From: Rhizomys pruinosus
Lineage: Eukaryota; Chordata; Mammalia; Rodentia; Spalacidae
Direction: 5' to 3'
NCBI GenBank assembly: GCA_009823505.1
Contig: VZQC01006874.1
Span: 124,001 to 188,000, forward strand
DNA: 64,000 nucleotides
This document shows, in pieces, positions 58,575 through 64,000 of this stretch. Under the pieces are notes generated by a model. That model was not told the origin of the DNA. It worked only from the letters and a program-made list of their open reading frames with translations, and did no database searches. Positions within the stretch are counted from its first letter, which is position 1; each line of letters starts with the position of its first letter. A program made the translations under genes and the position numbers.

Positions 58575-59742
58575 AAGTCTTAGAGAGCTCTAGTAACCAT
58601 TTTACCTAGGCCAGAGGGGATCCACTTCCCTTGGTCTTCCAAAAGATGGCCAGTGATTGGCACAGGCACAGTCATTCATCTGAATGAAAGTATGTGCCAT
58701 GATTGGTAAAACATCTTTGCTATATTTCCCTGGGAGGCATTTCTCCTTTTCTGATCCCGGGTTTTGCAACATTAAGCCCAATAAAAGCTTTCTCTCAGAT
58801 TTCCTTTTATTTCCTAGTATTAGCAGAATGGACTGATATCATAGCACAGGAGACAAAGGAAGCTGCGGCAGCAGACTGAGTGGTAGCAGCGGCAGCAGAA
58901 TCAACAGCTGCAGCTGATTTGGCACTTGCAGGGATGGTAGGGAGTTACACAGATCAGCTGCACAGGGGGCAGAGACACTGGGAAGCACAAGAGAAGTAGA
59001 GAAAAGATGAGAGACGGTATGGAGCTGGAACTAAAGAAGGATGGAAGGTGGTCAGGAGTCTAAGATGAGGAATCTGAGCCCCAGTTACTTGAACAGTCCC
59101 TAGGTCCAGCCAAGTGTTAAGATCGAAGGGTCTCCTCGCTGTAGCCCTGGGAGGATGTGACACTGTATCCTATGGGAGCCTCTAGCTGAGAGATAGCAAG
59201 GTTTTCAAACAAAGTTTGGTTCCATAAGTTCAAAATTTTTCAAATGTTTTATCTATTAAGGAGACCATTATTGGTGTCTGAGTTTTAGCATAGTAAAGGT
59301 TTCTTGGTTATCATTAAATTATTATACAAATTATAGTTCTAAACTTTTGGGGAATGGAAACTATGGTAATCATTTCTGCATAACATTACAAAAATCATTG
59401 TTAGAGACACAGAATAGGAGTGGCTAAAAACCATGTGACATTAAGTGGGAAACAATGCAGATGCGTTTCCTGATTCACTTTGCACAAGAGACAAACATAC
59501 ACGAGGCATTCGTGGGCATAGCTATGATGCCAGGGTTGGAAATGCATTAGTTAATTCATTCAACAATATTGTTTGATAGTTATTTTCTGATGATTACAGT
59601 GCAAGTTGGGCTTGTGATACTGAATAAATATATGCAGCCTCATTTGCATGGAGTTAACTATATTCATTATGAAGATAGATGTGTGTTAAATGGAGACAGC
59701 AATTGTTGGTGATATGCAGAATGCAATAATATGTCATTAACC
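58573..59742. other. Gene-free interval
   Basis: Contains a short GCAGC-rich stretch near 58860-58920. Nothing else assigned. Confidence 0.45.
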
Positions 59743-59758
59743 ACAATCAACATTTCTT

Positions 59759-59803
59759 GGTTGTTAGCCTGAGCCTTTAAAGGCTGAGCTATCCCTCCAG
59801 CCC
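59759..59803 (-). repeat. Tailless SINE-head retrocopy
   Basis: Only about 45 bases of the reverse tRNA-like head of a B2/B3-type SINE (AGCTATCCCTCCAGCCC) with no A tail, flanked by a perfect 16-bp duplication ACAATCAACATTTCTT at 59743-59758 and 59804-59819. This fits the described class of tailless retropseudogenes. Confidence 0.75.
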
Positions 59804-59819
59804 ACAATCAACATTTCTT

Positions 59820-60997
59820 AGAGCCAGTTATTTTCTGTTTTGCAGAAAACAAAGCTGAGACTCACAGAAGTGAATATTTCAGACCAGGTGGCATGGCTGC
59901 TCCAAGATGGAGTTTGTCTCTAGGGATGTGGTATATGGACTCGAAGACTTCGACTCCAGCATCGACCTACTGATAACAATATTCTAGTTTGGTAAACTTG
60001 ACAAAAAGGAATTACCTAATTAAGTAAAAATGTTTCTTATTAATTATCTGATGGACTTCACTGGATCACATTAATGTTTTTTGCTTTTTACTGGAATGCT
60101 TTCAAATAATGTTATCAAAATGTGTAGTAGTTAATCTGCAGATTTCTTAGAGAAGTGACTTGTCATCGGGTTTGAATGGTGAATCAAATGTTTCACACAA
60201 GAAAGTTTATTTGACAGTTACTCTGTACCATGAATGAAAGTAACATTAATTTAGCTCCCCTTGAGTACCATAAAGGCAGATGATAATATTTATTTATATA
60301 TCTCTGTGATAGAGCCTAATATTTATTTTTATATTCAACCTGTCCCCTGCCACTGAGGAATTCTGAGTGGAAGATATGTAAAATGAATTTTAACCCATGA
60401 ATAAGGAGAGTTAGAAACAAAGAATATAAAGAGGGCTCAGCTATAAAGCAGAGAACTGCTTTTTCTGGGTAGCTGAATTGCTGAAATTTTCAGTTGAAGA
60501 AGCAGGGGAAAAACCACTCATAAGAAACACATTTCTTGCTATTTTTCCAAAATAAATTGGTCTCACTCTTCAAAGTTTTTTGGCAGATGAAGCTACTATA
60601 GATGAGCCTTCCAGGATGTGGACACTGACACAATCCACGGTGCAGAAAGAACAGATGAGGACCCAGTGGTCAAGTTTATGAATGCCATCTGGCTAAGCCT
60701 AGATTCAAATGAGAAGTGAGTTAGAAAATAGATGAAAAAGAGGAGCAAAGATAGCAATATCAAATCCACAGTACTGAGGGGCCTGGCTAAAGTCTTAGAA
60801 CAAATAGATGAACTATTGAAATGAAATCAACATAATTCACAATCAGAGATGGCCAGTCTATAGAAGAGAAGACTTATAGATTCTTCTAGAAGACTGGATA
60901 AGATAGAACTGGTTAATAAAATAGATCACTTATGAGTACTTAAGAATAAGGCAAATGATGTTTGAACCCATTTTAGTCATAAGATGCATTGAATTAT
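59820..60997. other. OR 2 upstream region
   Basis: Matches unit B at about 33980-34160 near its left end; the rest up to the OR has no counterpart in B. Any OR 2 5' non-coding exon and promoter should lie here or further up; I could not identify them. Confidence 0.45.
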
Positions 60998-61014
60998 CTT
61001 TTGTTTTTGTGCAG
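60998..61014 (+). promoter_or_regulatory. Putative 3' splice site of OR 2 coding exon
   Basis: TCTTTTGTTTTTGTGCAG-type tract ending in AG, 10 bases before the ATG, matching the site in OR 1. Confidence 0.65.
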
Positions 61015-61024
61015 GTCCAAGGCT

Positions 61025-61963
61025 ATGGGAAGTTTCAATACCACTTTGGGCAAAGGCTTCATCTTGGTAGGCTTCTCAGATTGGCCTCAACTTGAACTCA
61101 TCCTTTTTATCTCTGTTTTGATTTTCTACTCCTTAACACTATTTGGCAATACCACTATCATCACTCTATCACGACTGGACCTCAGACTGCACACTCCCAT
61201 GTACTTCTTCCTCTCCCACCTCTCCTTCCTGGACCTCTGCTACACCACCAGCACGGTGCCCCAGCTCCTGACCAATATCGAGAGACATGACCACACCATC
61301 ACCTATGGAGGCTGCGTGGTCCAGCTCTTCACAGTCCTGGCCCTGGGCTCCACTGAGAGTGTGCTTCTGGTGGTGATGGCCTTTGACCGCTTTGCTGCTG
61401 TGTGTCGCCCACTCCTCTATACAACAATTATGCACCCTCATTTGTGTCAGACATTGGCTATCTCATCATGGTCAGCGGGCCTTGTGAACTCTCTGATCCA
61501 GACAGGCCTCATGATGGCCATGCCTCTGTGTGGATATCGACTGAATCACTTCTTCTGTGAGATGCCTGTGTTCCTCAAGTTAGCTTGCAAGGACACAGAA
61601 GGAACAGAAACCAAGATGTTTGTGGCCAGAGCTGTAATCCTGGTTTTCCCTGCAACGCTAATTCTAGGCTCCTATGTGCAGATTGCCAGAGCAGTGCTGA
61701 AGGTAAAGTCAGTGGTTGGGCGCAGAAAGGCTTTTGGGACTTGTGGCTCCCATCTCTTGGTGGTTTCTCTTTTTTATGGCTCAACCATCTACACATACTT
61801 ACAACCAAACAACAGCTATTCCGAGAATGAGGGGAAGTTTGTTGCCCTGTTTTACACTATAATCACCCCCATGCTCAACCCTCTGATTTACACCCTGAGG
61901 AACAAGGATGTGAAGGGGGCTGTGTGGAAGAGACTAGGGAGATGCACAGACTCAAGGGAGTAA
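61025..61963 (+). CDS. Or2y1-like: Olfactory receptor 2, OR2Y-like, intact
   Basis: Odorant receptor of 312 residues in one exon, a seven-helix G-protein-coupled receptor of the olfactory neuron membrane. It has the same hallmarks and spacing as OR 1: NTT at residues 5-7, GN at 41-42, [15 protein letters not shown] at 58-72, Cys97 with loop-2 cysteines, KAFGTCGSH at 235-243 and PMLNPLIY at 282-289. Three features differ. The helix-3 motif reads DRF (121-123) instead of DRY. Residue 131 is Leu, not His. The loop around 261-269 (PNNSYSENE) creates an extra NNS-type glycosylation site. One extra residue at the C-terminus. ATG 61025 (MGSFN) was chosen over the upstream TTG frame for the same reasons as in OR 1. 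The 50 differences from OR 1 cluster in helices 4 and 5 (about 139-154 and 203-219), where ORs often diverge in ligand recognition. Full-length and undamaged. Confidence 0.95.
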   Translation: MGSFNTTLGKGFILVGFSDWPQLELILFISVLIFYSLTLFGNTTIITLSRLDLRLHTPMYFFLSHLSFLDLCYTTSTVPQLLTNIERHDHTITYGGCVVQLFTVLALGSTESVLLVVMAFDRFAAVCRPLLYTTIMHPHLCQTLAISSWSAGLVNSLIQTGLMMAMPLCGYRLNHFFCEMPVFLKLACKDTEGTETKMFVARAVILVFPATLILGSYVQIARAVLKVKSVVGRRKAFGTCGSHLLVVSLFYGSTIYTYLQPNNSYSENEGKFVALFYTIITPMLNPLIYTLRNKDVKGAVWKRLGRCTDSRE

Positions 61964-63194
61964 AAAGTTTTCTTTTTGTGATGGCCCTAGGATTACTGAA
62001 CCCATTTCAATAACCCTTGCAGAGTAGTTCTCTAGAGAACCATCCTCTCTATCCCATCTCAGTCATCCTAGAAGACCATCTCCAGGGTTTGTTGAGAAGA
62101 AGGGTTTCATTGAAAAAAGAGAAAAGGATGAAAGAAGACAGTAAGGGGACGACAGTGATGCAAATTCAGTATATACATGTCTGAAACTGTCAAAAATGTA
62201 AAATGCACCCTCAGTCAGCACCAGGACTTTAGTGCCTTTCTTGTTTGGAATTTGGAAGTGAGGGGCTCTTGAGAGGCCTCCTAGGTTACTGTTTGATTGT
62301 TGTTCAGCAGGAAGTGCTGATTTGTATCACAGCTTTTCAAAAAACAGAGGCTGGGCAGACTACACAATGAGTATGTGTGGGGAATGGGGTGAGAGTGAGA
62401 CGCCAGATCCCAACACGCTATCATTGTTGCCCTGTCACCCAAGCTCCAGCACCTGAGTTAACTCTGCTTTTTCTTTTTCTTTTTTTCACTCTGCTTTTTC
62501 TAATTTCTGGTGATGCTGTCCAATTCGTGATATATCAGAGCCCATTTCAAAACTGTCTTACAGTGTTTGCCATTCTGTGATACTTGGAGCAAACGAGCAG
62601 ATTATAAGCGGAACTGCTTCATGGAGTTGGTGAGTTTTGGACATGGGTTCATTTGCCCACATGGAGAAGAGGAAATGTCACCTGGTCAGCATGCCATGAA
62701 GGAAGCGGCAGCACCCCCTCAACTGAACCACGAGTCTCCATCATGCTCTGGTATTATGGAGAAGACACCCTCCCTGTAAGACAGAAGAGAAGGGAGGGGA
62801 AAGTATCTACAAGTAATGGGCTATGAGGAGGATATTTAAAGATGAGCAATGTGTGTGTTGTAAATCACCCCATAAAATTATATTTAAAAAAAGGTCCACA
62901 CCTAAGAGGGTTAACAAAGGAAATAAAAGGAAGCAAAGGAAAGTCTAATGAATATTTATCATGTTTATATGTAGAGGTTTAAAAGACCACATAGGGTAAG
63001 AATATATTTATATGAAATGTCTACAAAGAGCAAATCTGTAGAGGGAAAATGTATACTTGGTCCTGTTCTGGAGCTAGAGATTAGACTAATGCGTCACTTG
63101 CAATGGACAGGAGTTGCAATTTTGAGGTGATGGAAACATTCTAAGATGACAGATGCACAACTTTGGAAATGTAATAAAGTAAAGCAAATCATTG
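61964..63194. other. OR 2 3' flank and following gene-free sequence
   Basis: From about 62380 to 62660 it is homologous to the OR 1 3' flank (CATTCTGTGATACTTGGA). The first 400 bases after the stop are private to C. A pyrimidine stretch (TTTTTCTTTTTC) lies near 62468-62490. No gene beyond this. Confidence 0.5.
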
Positions 63195-63460
63195 AATTGC
63201 ATACTTTACAATGTGTCAGTTGTGTCGATGTTTATGACAGCAATATTCATAATAGCTAAGTTATGGAGCCAACCTAGGCATCCCCAAAAGAGTGGAGTGG
63301 ATAAAGAAAATGTGATATATATTCTTATATATCCATGAAGAGCAGCCATAAAAATATAAAAAACAAAGCTATACCCCTGTAGAAAAAAAGAATCCAACTG
63401 GAAATAATCATATTAAATAAATTGACTCATTCTCAGACAAATTTCATGCTTCTTTCATAA
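63195..63460 (+). mobile_element. Old L1 ORF2 3' fragment
   Basis: CAATATTCATAATAGCTAAG, GTGGATAAAGAAAATGTG and the following block match the L1 ORF2 C-terminal region. Strongly diverged. Confidence 0.65.
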
Positions 63461-63627
63461 TGGTTTCTAGGTTTTATATAGATATTTAAAATCATGTATG
63501 TATATATGACATGCAAGGAGAACTGAACACAGGGTGCTAATGGGATGGAGTGTGGAAATGGAGAGAAGGGCTACAGGGGAATATGCTCAATGTACAATAT
63601 ACACCTACATGAAAATTTACAGAACAT

Positions 63628-63872
63628 GGGGGCTGGAGAGATGGCCTAGCGGTTAAGAGCACTGACTGCTCTTGCAGAAGACCTGGGTTCGATCCCCAGC
63701 ACCCACATGGTGGCTGAAAACCATCTTTGACTCCAGTTCCTGGGGAATCTGACGCCCTCTTCTGACTTCCGCGGCATTGCACGACACGGGTGCACAGAAG
63801 TACATGCAGACAGTATATTCATACACATACAAAAATAAATAAAAATTCAAAAAATCTATTTAATAAAAAAAA
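63628..63872 (+). repeat. B2/B3-type SINE, short subfamily
   Basis: Head GGGGCTGGAGAGATGGCC, a single CTCCAGTTCCTGGGG motif and a long A-rich tail. Target duplication GAAAATTTACAGAACA (63611-63626) and GAAAATTTATAGAACA (63873-63888), one mismatch. Confidence 0.93.
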
Positions 63873-64000
63873 GAAAATTTATAGAACAAAAGATTATGTA
63901 TCTTTTCATGACAACCCATTTAATTTTTAAGAAATCACCTTAAAACAGGGAAATATGTGAACAGTAGAATACATGCATCATATCTCAATAAATATGTAAA

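Larger units (their letters stand above)
48180..62700 (+). repeat. Paralogous unit C, with OR 2
   Basis: Longest of the three units. Matches unit B from about 48240, unit A from about 51850, and unit A again through the OR and 3' flank. Private insertions include LTRs at 49066 and 50668 and an L1 at 52137. About 3 kb (56.4-59.8 kb) has no counterpart in B. Confidence 0.75.

Overview
This is nuclear DNA of a muroid rodent from an olfactory-receptor (OR) cluster. The evidence is abundant B1, B2/B3, B4 and ID SINEs, L1 elements and MaLR-type LTR elements, plus two intact one-exon OR coding regions. The B1 and B2/B3 copies differ from the Mus and Rattus consensus as I know them, so I would not assign the window to either genus; the species stays open.

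Only two genes are supported, both on the + strand: class II odorant receptors of 311 and 312 residues at 20895-21830 and 61025-61963. They are about 84% identical (50 differences over 311 aligned positions by hand count) and most resemble the OR2Y subfamily. In each, a 3' splice site lies 10 bases before the ATG, the usual OR layout with an upstream non-coding exon that I could not locate.

Layout. 1-17.5 kb: gene-free, with SINEs, L1 pieces, solo LTRs, microsatellites and two recent tandem duplications. 17.6-62.7 kb: three direct paralogous units. Unit A (about 17.58-22.09 kb) carries OR 1. Unit B (about 22.73-34.17 kb) has the same flanking sequence but no OR exon. Unit C (about 48.18-62.70 kb) carries OR 2. 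Unit A also has an inverted segment of about 0.44 kb and a collapsed upstream region next to OR 1. Between B and C, 34.2-48.2 kb is a transposon nest: L1 fragments, a 6.2-kb L1 inserted into an older reverse L1 and itself hit by a B1 and a solo LTR, then a minus-strand MaLR element with a long open gag-like frame. 62.7-64 kb: L1 and SINE debris.

Nothing resembles an operon, CRISPR array, bacterial system or tRNA/rRNA gene. The most informative signals are the OR unit duplication with its rearrangements, a MaLR element with both LTRs and a 5-bp target duplication, a SINE subfamily with a 17-bp internal duplication, and two B2/B3-B1 chimeric SINEs each bounded by one target-site duplication. 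All identity counts and boundaries were read by eye; borders of old repeats are good to tens of bases.
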